Source of the DNA: Alentia gelatinosa
Taxonomy: Eukaryota; Annelida; Polychaeta; Phyllodocida; Polynoidae
Direction: 5' to 3'
Length of the DNA: 64,000 nucleotides
Assembly: GCA_950022655.1 (NCBI GenBank)
Contig: OX465579.1
Span: forward strand, 180,424,303 to 180,488,302
The notes under the pieces are model-generated. The model did not search any database, was not told where the DNA came from, and worked only from the letters and a program-made list of their open reading frames with translations. Of this stretch, positions 38,955 through 50,944 are shown piece by piece. Numbering within the stretch: position 1 is the first letter of the stretch; every line of letters starts with the position of its first letter. A program made the position numbers and the translations under genes.

Positions 38955-41825
38955 GAATCATGGACTTTGAAGATAAGCAAATCAATGGTGCACTTCTATG
39001 TAAGGAGCCTGTGGCCCAAACTAGATCGCCTTCATCGAACCCCAGTGGACTCTGATGTTGATATCTGTGCTGTTTCTGATTCATGGCTTACGGAAAGTAT
39101 GCCAACCTTTTTGGTTGACTTACCAGGTTATAGGCTAATGAGATAGAGGTTGGTGTGAGGATGGGTAAAATAGGTGGGGGTGTAGCCCTGTATTTACATG
39201 ATAACTTAGATGCTGACAACTCTAAAGTTTCTACTCTAAACCACAGTGGTAAAATCTTGGAGATCCTATAGACTCGTTTTGTAATTCCTAAGGTTAAACC
39301 TATTCTTATTGCAGCCCTTTATAGGCCTTGGGCCAGTGACATCAAGGTATTTTGTAACATGATAAAAGAACAGGTATTTGAGTAGACCTCTGACAAAAGT
39401 TGTGATATTTCTATCCTCGGTGACTGTAATGTAGATTACCTAACACCTAACACTGTGGAATTTAGGGAATTAAAACTAATGGAAAATATCCTAGGAATGC
39501 ACCAGGTGATAAAAGAGATTACAATATTTAGCAATATCAAAGATAGCTATTTGGATTTTAAATAATCAAAACTTCACTAGCTTTGGTGTATCAAAAGAAT
39601 ATGTGAGTGATCACTTGGGTGTTTTTATTGTGAGGAAAAAACAAAAAACTATTATAAAAAAGGGTGGTGTTCAAAGGTGGGTCGTTCAGAAAATATGATA
39701 AACAAAGGTTTCAGAAAAATCTTTTGGCAGAAGACTGGGTTAAATGGCGTTGCTCTTCGGATCCGAATGTACTCTGGCCGGAAATGTTAAAAATAATTCG
39801 GAAACATCTGGATATATACATATATATATATATGTGCCCACTTAAGAATTTCTCAGTCAAAGAAAAACGTGAACCATGGGTTACACATGAGTTATTCGAG
39901 ATGATTAAGGAAAAGGATAGATTGTTGAAAAAAGCTAGGCATTTTCCCTGACCAGTGAAGGAGGCGATGGGGACCCCTTTAAAAAAGGGAAGGTGAGAGT
40001 AAAGATGTAAACAGCCTCAGACCTGTCTCCCTCCTTTAAAAAGGGAAGGTGAGAGTAAAGATGTAACAACCTCAGACCTGTCTCCCTCCTTTAAAAAGGG
40101 AAGGTGAGAGTAAAGATGTAACAACCTCAGACCTGTCTCCCTCCTTTAAAAAGGGAAGGTGAGAGTAAAGATGTAACAACCTCAGACCTATCTCCCTCCT
40201 TTAAAAAGGGAAGGTGAGAGTAAAGATGTAACAACCTCAGACCTGTCTCCCTCCTTTAAAAAGGAAGGTGAGAGTAAAGATGTAACAACCTCAGACCTAT
40301 CTCCCTCCTTTAAAAAGGAAGGTGAGAGTAAAGATGTAACAACCTCAGACCTATCTCCCTCCTCTAAAAAGGGAAGGTGAGAGTAAAGATGTAACAACCT
40401 CAGACCTGTCTCCCTCCTTTAAAAAAGTAAGGTGAGAGTAAAGATGTAACAACCTCAGACCTATCTCCCTCCTTTAAAAAGGGAAGGTGAGAGTAAAGAT
40501 GTAACAACCTCAGACCTGTCTCCCTCCTTTAAAAAGGGAAGGTGAGAGTAAAGATGTAACAACCTCAGACCTGTCTCCCTCCTTTAAAAAAGTAAGGTGA
40601 GAGTAAAGATGTAACAACCTCAGACCTATCTCCCTCCTTTAAAAAAGTAAGGTGAAAGTGAAGATGTAACAGCCTCAGACCTATCTCCCTCCTTTAAAAA
40701 GGGAAGGTGAGAGTAAAGATGTAACAACCTCAGACCTATCTCCCTCCTTTAAAAAGGGAAGGTGAGAGTAAAGATGTAACAACCTCAGACCTATCTCCCT
40801 CCTTTAAAAAGGAAGGTGAGAGTAAAGATGTAACAACCTCAGACCTATCTCCCTCCTTTAAAAAGGGAAGGTGAGAGTAAAGATGTAAACAGCCTCAGAC
40901 CTATCTCCCTCCTTTAAAAAGGGAAGGTGAGAGTAAAGATGTAACAACCTCAGACCTATCTCCCTCCTTTAAAAAGGGAAGGTGAGAGTAAAGATGTAAC
41001 AACCTCAGACCTATCTCCCTCCTTTAAAAAGGGAAGGTGAAAGTGAAGATGTAAACAGCCTCAGACCTGTCTCCCTCCTTCCACTGCCAGGCGAAATACT
41101 CGAAAAGACAGTTCACTCTCTTACCTACCACTTTATTGATACAAATAAAATGTTATCATATGAATAAAATGGTCTCAGACAGGGACACTCAACTTTACAG
41201 ACTATTTCCAAATTATCTAACCATATTTCCCTTGCGTTATGCGCTTATATTGATTTTCGGAAAGCATTTGATACAAATCATCCTCAGCTGTTATTAAATG
41301 TGGAGTCCCGCAGGGGTCCATTTTGGACCCTTTGCTATTTATACTATATATAAATGACCTTCAACGTTTATTTACTTGTTGCGAGTGCCTTCATTATGCA
41401 GATGATACTGCGTTATATTTTAGCTCGCCAAATGTACATACGGCAGTGGAAAATATGCAGACCGATTTAAATGTTTTAGCCAAATGGTGCAACCACAATC
41501 TCCTTACTATAAATACCCCAAAAACAGAAATTGTGTCATATGGTTCAAAACGAAATGTTAATATGAATTTGAATATGGATTATCAAATCACAATCGATGG
41601 TAAGACCCTCCTGAGTATACCTATTTATAATTATCTGGGTGTTATGCTTGATGAGAATTTAACTTTTAAACCTCATGTAAATCATATCACAAAGACAGTA
41701 TCGTATAAGATCCATTTATTGTGCAACATCAGGAGATATATTACACAAGCAGCTGCCTTAAACATTTATAAGACAATATTCAACTACTACAGAACCATGC
41801 TATCCGCACAACTTAAAAAGCCCAT
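38955..41825 (+). pseudogene. CR1/Jockey-like LINE ORF2 (endonuclease + reverse transcriptase), interrupted and broken
   Basis: Endonuclease part: SLWPKLDRLHRTP, DVDICAVSDSWLTESMP, GGVALYLHDNL, ISILGDCNVDY. Linker: a + strand frame at 39664-39951 ending ELFEMIKEKDRLLKKAR. RT part: LRPVSLLPLPGEILEKTVHS, then YIDFRKAFDTNHP (motif A), GVPQGSILDPLLFILYIND (motif B), HYADDTALYFS (catalytic YADD) and a thumb with YLGVMLDENLTF. Stops and frameshifts are scattered, and a 1.1-kb minisatellite splits the protein just before RT. The open frame 41323-41925 is the longest intact piece; its last 40 codons do not look like LINE. Confidence 0.85.
39968..41070. repeat. Minisatellite, about 54-bp unit, about 20 copies, grown from LINE RT coding sequence
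   Basis: The unit contains CCTTTAAAAAGGGAAGGTGA, GAGTAAAGATGTAACAACCT and CAGACCT[A/G]TCTCCCTC. Translated in the LINE frames it gives PFKKG and NNLRPVSL, the conserved PLFKKGD...NYRPISLLP region just before RT. The last unit passes straight into CCTTCCACTGCCAGGCGAAA, continuing the protein (LPLPGEILEK). Confidence 0.93.
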
Positions 41826-42033
41826 CCTCCAACTCCAAGACCCCCTCTTCACCGGAGCGCGCCGCTGCCCGACCTTCACAATGGAGGAGAAGAATGTAAA
41901 CAGCAAACCAACGGCGATTATTTAGAACCATTCATGAGGGGCACTAGATGTTGATCGAACTACAGGTAATTCACGCAATCTTTCTCTGTACTGAATGGTT
42001 TGGGATAATCTGATACACAACTTAAATCCATAA

Positions 42034-42336
42034 TCAGTAGCCTTCAAATGAGAAAACAGTTCCCCTTGTAGGAATATAAAGTGGGAAATATTGCACATTG
42101 AAGATCGCAGACAACCAAAGCAATTTGCGCACAGATGTCCTAGCTGATTCATTCCGGCTTTTTCCTGTCTTCAACATAGAACGAACCTGAGTGTAGTCTG
42201 TGTATATTTGGACAATTTGTTGGTGAATCGCTTCAACCAACGCCATACTCCTCTCACCACCAGCCACAACAGGATCACAGCCATCGTCCACTGCAGGGAT
42301 TTCAACATGGCCGCACTTAGCTATTTGATCTGACAT
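42034..42336 (-). CDS. Unrecognised 100-codon ORF
   Basis: Starts ATG and opens MSDQIAKCGHVEIPAVDDGC, continuing with ALVEAIHQQIVQIYTDYTQV and RSMLKTGKSRNESAR. The amino-acid composition is protein-like (mixed, helical, charged) over about 70 residues, while the last 30 are hydrophobic and look like read-through. It could be a first exon with a missed donor, or a captured gene fragment next to the LINE. I do not recognise the family and see no second exon. Confidence 0.25.
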   Translation of the reverse strand: MSDQIAKCGHVEIPAVDDGCDPVVAGGERSMALVEAIHQQIVQIYTDYTQVRSMLKTGKSRNESARTSVRKLLWLSAIFNVQYFPLYIPTRGTVFSFEGY

Positions 42337-42484
42337 GAACCAAAGATAGAATCATCAGATACAAACCCCCGAACTCCTACAGCGGCAAATCTGTTACCAA
42401 AAGACCACACTCATTGTTTTTGACAATGAAAGTGAAGAAGTGAAAGCACACCACCATTGAAAATCAGCAGTAAGTGTAAATCTA

Positions 42485-43225
42485 CCTTAAAGGGTGGCAT
42501 CCACCGACCACGACAAGGCTACGACAAGAAGAGGGTGCATCCATCAACCACAACAAGGCTACGACAATGGCATTCCGACAAGGTCCACGACAGCTCTACG
42601 ATTGGAAGCCTTGTCGTTCCCAACAAGAGGCTACGACAAGGCCACGACAGGCTGCGACATGAAGCTTGTCGGGGGCCTGTCGGGGGCCTTCCGACAAGGC
42701 TACGACAAAATCGATTCGAAAAATTCGATTTTGGAGCCGTGTCGTGGCGTGTCGTGGCGTGTCGGGAGGTTGTCGATAGAATATTTAGGTGGAGCGTGCA
42801 CTTCCCGACAGGCTGCGACAAGGGCTCACGACAACTCCCCTCCTCACGACAATGCTGCGACAAGGCACCGATTGGAACTTTCTTGTCTGCTCTTGTCGTA
42901 GCCTTGTCGTGGTTGGTGGACGCACCCTCGAAACAAGAAAGTTCCAATCGGCGCCTTGTCGCAGCATTGTCGTGAGAAGGGCCGCTCTGTGACAGCGTTG
43001 TCGGGGCCTGTCAGAGACGTCACTGGTTGCCATAAAAAAGGCGTCCATGGTACCGACACACTACGACAGTGATATTGAGGAAACCACAACACTCTACGAC
43101 AAGGGTCCAGTTGTGGCAAAAATCGAAAATGCTCAATTTTGTCATAACCTTGTCGGAAGGCCCCCGACAGGCCCCCGACAAGCTTCCAGTAGCAGCCTGT
43201 CTTGGCCTTGTCATAGACTCTTTTT
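42485..43225. mobile_element. Foldback element packed with CGACAAGG motifs, nested inverted repeats
   Basis: A hairpin of about 42-bp arms at 42845-42888 (CACGACAATGCTGCGACAAG ... GGAACTTTCTTGT) and 42930-42976 (ACAAGAAAGTTCC ... CTTGTCGCAGCATTGTCGTG). An outer pair 42625-42735 and 43105-43220 shares AGCTTGTCGGGGGCCTGTCG and its complement. A third pair links 42487-42550 with 42893-42925 (ACCACGACAAGGCTACGACA and complement). Overlapping ORFs on both strands are by-products. Probably a non-autonomous foldback transposon. Confidence 0.8.
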
Positions 43226-43229
43226 TTTT

Positions 43230-43894
43230 CTTTTTAATAGCAGCTTTTATTTCAGGAAAGTTATAGTACATCACACGAAGTATACAACTAGAAGTCCATG
43301 CTTTAAGTCAAAGTCCATTTAGAGAAAGCTTACTCTTATGTGGAGAGTTAGTGGAGACTCCTTGGAACCTTTTCACAATTCATAGAGAATGAAGCCTGCC
43401 TTGAATTTTTGGGGGGAACATAAGTTCCCTTCTGGTATAAGTAATGAGAACAATACATGAGGCATCTCTCCTCCTCTTGATAAAAGTAAACATCTATTCT
43501 GTCATTCTGTATAATTCAGACAGGGTTGTTCTGCTCTGAATGTTCAAGACCGTGATTTATACATATGTACCAAGCAGGGGAGGAGACCTCAAAGAACAGG
43601 ACGGACCAGGTGATAGACAAGACATAATAAAAAAATAGTAATAAAAATTAAAAGTTCATATCCAGTACAATATAGTCATCATTCCCCCTGCCTCCCCGAA
43701 ACATCTTATGAGTAATCTAGTTCCAAGAAGATGCCAAAACGTCCCTATCCATAACCTCCTGAGCTTACTTATAAGGGAGGCAGTAACCTTCAAGATCCTA
43801 GAAACTTGGCAATATCGCTTATGAACATAATTCTGTTCCAGTAAGAGGTTGTCCTAAGTTAATCCGTCTTTTCCTGTCTACCCCTTTTTCTTTA
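43230..43894. other. No recognised feature
   Basis: AT-rich sequence between the foldback element and the 52-bp array. No long ORF, RNA gene or repeat identified. Confidence 0.4.
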
Positions 43895-46800
43895 CTGCCA
43901 CACAGTCTACCTGACACCAGCCTATCACCCGCGGTGTGAACACATACTGCCACACCGTCTACCTGACACCAGCCTATCACCCGCGGTGTGAACACATACT
44001 GCACACAGTCTACCCGACACCAGCCTATCACCCGCGGTGTGAACACATACTGCCACACCGTCTACCTGACACCAGCCTATCACCCGTGGTGTGAACACAT
44101 ACTGCACACAGTCTACCTGACACCCAGCCTATCACCCGCGGTGTGAACACATACTGCCACACAGTCTACCTGACACCAGCCTATCACCCGCGGTGTGAAC
44201 ACATACTGCACACCGTCTACCTGACACCAGCCTATCACCCGCAGTGTGAACACATACTGCCACACAGTCTACCTGACACCAGCTTATCACCCGCGGTGTG
44301 AACACATACTGCCACACAGTCTACCTGACACCAGTCTATCTCCCGCGGTGTGAACACATACTGCCACACCGTCTACCTGACACCAGCTTATCACCCGCGG
44401 TGTGAACACATACTGCACACAGTCTACCTGACACCAGCCTATCACCCGCGGTGTGAACACATACTGCACACCGTCTACCTGACACCAGCCTATCACCCGC
44501 GGTGTGAACACATACTGCACACCGTCTACCTGACACCAGCCTATCACCCGCGGTGTGAACACATACTGCCACACAGTCTACCTGACACCAGTCTATCTCC
44601 CGCGGTGTGAACACATACTGCCACACCGTCTACCTGACACCAGCCTATCACCCGCGGTGTGAACACACAGTCTACCTGACACCAGCCTAACACCCGCGGT
44701 GTGAACACATACTGCCACACCGTCTACCTGACAACAGCCTATCACCCGCGGTGTGAACACACAGTCTACCTGACACCAGCCTATCTCCCGCGGTGTGAAC
44801 ACATACTGCCACACCGTCTACCTGACACCAGCCTATCACCCGCGGTGTGAACACACAGTCTACCTGACACCAGCCTATCACCCGCAGTGTAAACACATAC
44901 TGCCACACAGTCTACCCGACACCAGCCTATCACCCGCGGTGTGAACACATACTGCCACACCGTCTACCTGACACCAGCCTATCACCCGCGGTGTGAACAC
45001 ATACTGCACACCGTCTACCTGACACCCAGCCTATCACCCGCGGTGTGAACACATACTGCACACCGTCTACCTGACACCCAGCCTATCACCCGCGGTGTGA
45101 ACACATACTGCACACCGTCTACCTGACACCCAGCCTATCACCCGCGGTGTGAACACATACTGCACACCGTCTACCTGACACCAGCCTATCACCCGCGGTG
45201 TGAACACATACTGCCACACCGTCTACCTGACACCCAGCCTATCACCCGCGGTGTGAACACATACTGCACACCGTCTACCTGACACCAGCCTATCACCCGC
45301 GGTGTGAACACATACTGCCACACCGTCTACCTGACACCAGCCTACCACCCGCGGTGTGAACACATACTGCCACACCGTCTACCTGACACCAGCCTATCAC
45401 CCGCGGTGTGAACACACGGTCTACCTGACACCAGCCTATCACCCGCGGTGTGAACACATACTGCCACACCGTCTACCTGACACCAGCCTATCACCCGCGG
45501 TGTGAACACATACTGCCACACCGTCTACCTGACACCAGCCTATCACCCGCGGTGTGAACACATACGGCACACAGTCTACCCGACACCAGCCTATCACCCG
45601 CGGTGTGAACACATACTGCCACACAGTCTACCTGACACCAGCCTATCACCCGCGGTGTGAACACATACTGCGACACCGTCTACCTGACACCAGCCTATCA
45701 CCCGCAGTGTAAACACATACTGCCACACCGTCTACCTGACACCAGCCTATCACCCGCGGTGTGAACACATACTGCCACACCGTCTACCTGACAACAGCCT
45801 ATCACCCGCGGTGTGAACACACAGTCTACCTGACACCAGCCTATCTCCCGCGGTGTGAACACATACTGCCACACCGTCTACCTGACACCAGCCTATCACC
45901 CGCGGTGTGAACACACAGTCTACCTGACACCAGCCTATCACCCGCAGTGTAAACACATACTGCCACACAGTCTACCCGACACCAGCCTATCACCCGCGGT
46001 GTGAACACATACTGCCACACCGTCTACCTGACACCAGCCTATCACCCGCGGTGTGAACACATACTGCACACCGTCTACCTGACACCAGCCTACCACCCGC
46101 GGTGTGAACACATACTGCCACACCGTCTACCTGACACCAGCCTATCACCCGCGGTGTGAACACATACTGCCACACCGTCTACCTGACACCAGCCTATCAC
46201 CCGCGGTGTGAACACATACGGCACACAGTCTACCCGACACCAGCCTATCACCCGCGGTGTGAACACATACTGCCACACCGTCTACCTGACACCAGCCTAT
46301 CACCCGCGGTGTGAACACATACTGCCACACCGTCTACCCGACACCAGCCTATCACCCGCGGTGTGAACACATACTGCCACACAGTCTACCTGACACCAGC
46401 CTAACACCCGCGGTGTGAACACATACGGCACACAGTCTACCCGACACCAGCCTATCACCCGCGGTGTGAACACATACTGCCACACCATCTACCTGACACC
46501 AGCCTATCACCCGCGGTGTAAACACACACTGCCACACAGTCTACCTGACAGCAGCCTATCACCCGCGGTGTGAACACATACTGCACACAGTCTACCTGAC
46601 ACCAGCCTATCACCCGCGGTGTGAACACATACTGCCACACCGTCTACCTGACACCCAGCCTATCACCCGCGGTGTGAACACACGGTCTACCTGACACCAG
46701 CCTATCACCCGCGGTGTGAACACATACTGCCACACAGTCTACCTGACACCAGCCTATCACCCGCGGTGTGAACACATACTGCCACACCGTCTACCTGACA

Positions 46801-47357
46801 CCCAGCCTATCACCCGCGGTGTGAACACACAGTCTACCTGACACCAGCCTATCACCCGCGGTGTGAACACATACTGCCACACCGTCTACCTGACAACAGC
46901 CTATCACCCGCGGTGTGAACACATACTGCCACACCGTCTACCCGACACCAGCCTATCACCCGCGGTGTGAACACATACTGCCACACAGTCTACCCGACAC
47001 CAGCCTAACACCCGCGGTGTGAACACATACTGCCACACCGTCTACCTGACACCAGCCTATCACCCGCGGTGTGAACACATACTGCCACACCGTCTACCTG
47101 ACACAGCCTATCACCCGCGGTGTGAACACATACTGCCACACAGTCTACCCGACACCAGCCTATCACCCGCGGTGTGAACACATACTGCCACACCGTCTAC
47201 CCGACACCAGCCTATCACCCGCGGTGTGAACACATACTGCACACAGTCTACCTGACACCAGCCTATCACCCGCGGTGTGAACACATACTGCCACACAGTC
47301 TACCTGACACCAGCCTAACACCCGCGGTGTGAACACATACTGCCACACAGTCTACCT
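43895..47357. repeat. Minisatellite, 52-bp unit (51/53 and 41-42-bp variants), about 67 copies
   Basis: The unit contains CACACCGTCTACCTGACACC, AGCCTATCACCCGCGGTGTG and AACACATACTGC. Short units lack CATACTGCCACAC. The CACCGCGGGTG-like core (CACCCGCGGTGTG) is palindromic in every unit. A block of five variant units (CAACAGCC, CTATCTCCCGCGG, CCGCAGTGTAAACAC) near 44713-44930 recurs near 45774-45990. Confidence 0.97.
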
Positions 47358-49486
47358 CAGATAGTTTGTACTCAGAAATTTCTGAACAAACTTTGTCACA
47401 CATTTCTGAATAAACTAGCTCCTTCTTAATGAAGGAATAATTAAAACACATCAAGGATCAACAATATCGAAACCTCGACGCACTCTGGTAGATATTATTA
47501 ACGCCTTATCAGAGGGAAAAACAAGATTATTGAACATCTTCGAATATCTACAAGTTTTTAGTTGAACTAAAACTCCATTTGAACGATATGAGTAACCAAA
47601 GATAGCATCACAACAGTGGTCAAAGACAGGACAGTGACTGCCCCATCTATCTCAATGCAACAGATATAATGATCCACATTTACCTGCACAATACCTTCAT
47701 TACAGTTATAGTAACACCTCTCAGTAATGTTTGGGAGGTGGGAATTACGCTGGCAACCAGCGCTACACAACATTTTCGGAGAGTGAAATGTTTCGAGAGT
47801 GAAATGTTTGGAGAGTGTGTTAAGTTATAACCTCGAACCCAATTTACCATTTTGTTATTTGTTTGTGTTTTTAGAATGGAACCACCATAAAGCTAGATTT
47901 CATTATTAATTTGTTAAGCTATGAATTTTACCTACTAAGTATTTTCTGCTTTTAGAGCCTACATAGAACAGAGGTATTTGGTTTGAGGCTCACCGGAGTG
48001 ATCCCGTGTGAGATTTAACCCGACTAACCCTTATATCATAGAAGCATTTGGTTGCAAAACTAGGTGGGAATGGCTGACTGGAGGTCAGGTGGGGGCTAGT
48101 ACCGAAGTCTCCACCCTGCTGCCCAGTGGGTGGTGGGTGATTGCCTACCAGCGCCCCCTGTCGGTATTCATCCATAATAGTGTAGTGGCTGGGTGGTGGT
48201 TACAGCCGAAGCTCCTCCCGAGCACCACCACAGTTTTGGTCCAGAATGCCATCTCGGTGCTGGTCCCACCCGCGAACCCGCAGCTGTGTTTTACCACAAC
48301 CACCCAGCACCATGGCTCTGCCCTCGAGAATCACAGTGTGGGAGCGGGAACACCCTGCTCTCATCTCGGGACCCCAGAACTCTACCCGGAAAGGAGACCT
48401 GACAGTCAACCTTCACCTCTAGAGAATCGGCATACTCTGACTCCACCCTCTAGGGGACCCGATTAGGCCAACAGCTAGTCCGGAGATCTAGCTCCCTTGG
48501 CGGATAACAGAGACAGAGCCCTGCAGAGGGACCATACATTTTAAAATTTTTTTTTTTAGAGTTAATGTTTATTCTGGAGGTCATGTAGGCTCAAATAGTG
48601 CCTATTTCCACAGTGCTCCAGGCTGGAAATTTACATGCACTACTCTTTTGCCTATATTTTGTAGCAATGAACAAAATACAGAAATATACATGGTACAGAT
48701 GTGAAAAAAAAATGGGTCCCATTTACAACAGTGGTCGGTAGTATCACCGATTACCTAGGACAACAAAGAAACAGTAAGTCCCTCCACACCCCCGTGTGTT
48801 CAGCTAAGCTTCAGCAGGCAGCTTATATACACCCACTGTCTTCACTGAGCATGTGCAGAACCTCTGCTGGGTCCCCACTATTGGTGCTATGTAAATCTGG
48901 TACCCAGCTGACCAGTTGGTGAGAATGGAGGTCCCTGTGTGATTTACCGGAATAACACCCAGTTACCCAGTGTAGTTATCTCGCCCAGATCTTTCTTCTT
49001 AGTAATTCTACATCCCAAGTATAAAATAATTCATGTTATCATCAGATTGGAATAAAGTCATGTCCAACACCAGTAACAGAGTCTGTTCTTCTTTTGGGTG
49101 TACTTGAAGCTTGAGATCCCACACTGAGGGTTACAGGTTACAAAGCACCCTGCACGCCTGATGCATGTCTTGTGAGGTCCAGGGACCTGTTTCAGTAGTT
49201 TCGTGACATGTCTAGATGGCGTCTGTGACACCATACGGACAGATCACAAGATTGCAGTCGATGACACACGGAGTTTCACTCACTTCTCTTAGGAATTAAG
49301 CAATGACACTTTAACATGAGTAGGGGATACATATAATCTATAATCATTCCAAATATGAGGAAGATTGGCCACTTCGATCTTCAGATATTTGCTAGTCTTA
49401 TCCTGCTGTTGCTTGCACTGTTGGTGCCGCTGTTCATGTCTGTCTAGGCCTAATGTCACGAGACTACTGAAACAGATCCCTGGTGT
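47358..49486. other. Intergenic sequence / probable 3' flank of the 49.5-kb gene
   Basis: No convincing coding region. On the - strand an AATAAA at 48573-48568 is followed ten bases later by an A11 run (48557-48547), a possible mRNA end of the gene at 49487-50773 or the tail of a retrocopy. A 152-codon + strand frame at 48008-48466 has repetitive, Pro/Thr-rich composition and is not called. Confidence 0.4.
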
Positions 49487-50773
49487 TCAATGACCTGGAA
49501 TGTTCATCGGAGGACACGTCACGGCAGACTCCGCAGCCAGTTGTTCAACAAATATAGCGTTAGTGATGTTAAACCGGTGGACCTCGGCGGGGATGCGGGC
49601 CACGTTCTGGTAGTGCTCCACTGAGGCTCTCTGACAGCAGGCTTTATACGTGCCCTCTTCGCACCAGGTGGACCGAGTTTCTGGCCACCAGGCTCTGTGC
49701 TTGAGGCGCAGTACATGCATCTCACACAGACTGTTCATGTCATGAGTCACATTCTGACACCCTTCGGGGTATTCACCTACAGCTCTCATCGTTTCACAGT
49801 ATCCAGCCACGACTAGATGTGGAACAAATCTCTTCGGGACCATATGATTAACACCAATTAATGATAATTGCATATGCTCTGGTCTCAGTTTGTGTTCATC
49901 TGGAAGGTGTTCATTAATTTCTTTTGAATTTGGTAAATTAATGTGCCAGTCGTAACGGTCCTTCTCAAAGTACCATGCATAGTTCATTAGGATGTTGATT
50001 GGGCTAAGTGACAGACCTCGAATCCAAAACATGTCAAGAGCTTGGTCGAAGTTGGTGGTATTGAATCGTTTGAGAAGGAAGTTTCTGGTGTTTCTGACTG
50101 TGTCTCTGTAGATTAATTGTGGGAACGTTGTCATAAAACAGGCCACTACCTTCAGGCCAAGAGCCTTCTCTGTTGTAACCAACCACTCATTTGTATTCCT
50201 AGCACCAGGTAAAAGGGGAGATATACCAATGACCAATAATTTGCTTCCATTTTTCATCAAGTATTCTTTAGTCATGGGTGTTCTGAACTGTGTATCAGTG
50301 TCCATAGATGAGATGATTGTATCATTGACATACCTATCGATGAAAAATGTATTATAGAGCTGTATATTATAACCTTTTTTATGTCTATATTTATTTTTTC
50401 TTCCCATGAATATATCTGAAGGCTGTTTTTCATAAAATACATTCAATGTCCATTCTGGGTAATGTTTTTTAATTTGCTTTTGAAGTCTTTCACCAAATAA
50501 ATGGTCAGGTTTTGAGTCATCTAGCACTAAGACCATTTTGCCATATGATGCTGGCCAGAAAAACACTGCAGTACGAAAAAATAAGCAGTAGAAAAGCTGA
50601 AGATGTTTTGGGTTTGATGATGTCCTTAGATATAATGTCATGTTTGGGAAATCTTTGTAGTTTTGCAGTGGTCCTTGCAGTGCATGCCTCATAAACGTTG
50701 CTGGAATCTTGAGTTTCTTAGTAGAGATAGACCATGAGAGAATGAAGAAAGTGGTGCCAATGAAAACCAATAT
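49487..50773 (-). CDS. Type II membrane protein, probable Golgi glycosyltransferase-like (main exon)
   Basis: A 428-codon open exon. The acceptor CTCTTGTTTCAG lies immediately upstream (50774-50785), and the exon begins ILVFIGTTFFILSWSI, a signal-anchor-like hydrophobic helix followed by STKKLKIP. The lumenal part has several N-glycosylation sequons (NMT, NDT, NTT, NVT, NIT), many Cys in the C-terminal third, and DDSKPDHLFGERL...HYPEW followed by SSMDTDTQFRTP, where DTD resembles the DxD metal-binding motif of GT-A fold transferases. Stop TGA-side end at 49487. I do not recognise a named family; membrane topology is inference from hydrophobicity. No ATG occurs before residue 31 of the long frame, so a short upstream exon is needed or Met31 (MRHALQ) is used. 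Confidence 0.8.
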   Translation of the reverse strand: MLVFIGTTFFILSWSISTKKLKIPATFMRHALQGPLQNYKDFPNMTLYLRTSSNPKHLQLFYCLFFRTAVFFWPASYGKMVLVLDDSKPDHLFGERLQKQIKKHYPEWTLNVFYEKQPSDIFMGRKNKYRHKKGYNIQLYNTFFIDRYVNDTIISSMDTDTQFRTPMTKEYLMKNGSKLLVIGISPLLPGARNTNEWLVTTEKALGLKVVACFMTTFPQLIYRDTVRNTRNFLLKRFNTTNFDQALDMFWIRGLSLSPINILMNYAWYFEKDRYDWHINLPNSKEINEHLPDEHKLRPEHMQLSLIGVNHMVPKRFVPHLVVAGYCETMRAVGEYPEGCQNVTHDMNSLCEMHVLRLKHRAWWPETRSTWCEEGTYKACCQRASVEHYQNVARIPAEVHRFNITNAIFVEQLAAESAVTCPPMNIPGH

Positions 50774-50944
50774 CTGAAACAAGAGAGATATTCGGTATTA
50801 GTTTCTGTCATGACTATCTGAAATAGAGAGGAAAATATAGAATCTCTAGAAATGTTATTGCTATTATATAGAATTCAGACCAGGTTACTAGTTATGAATT
50901 TGTCTGAAGTCCCAAGTGAGCTCATCAAACCTACATATTGCTAT

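Noticed and set aside
42457..43322. Seven overlapping ORFs on both strands
   Set aside because: Explained by the stop-poor CGACAAGG-rich foldback element.
43819..47454. Many - strand ORFs of 60-96 codons (CVHTAGDRLVSGR repeats)
   Set aside because: All are readings of the 52-bp minisatellite in different frames.
48008..48466. 152-codon + ORF
   Set aside because: Irregular Pro/Thr/Ser-rich composition, no domain, no splice logic and overlapping open frames on both strands; looks like chance in GC-rich sequence.
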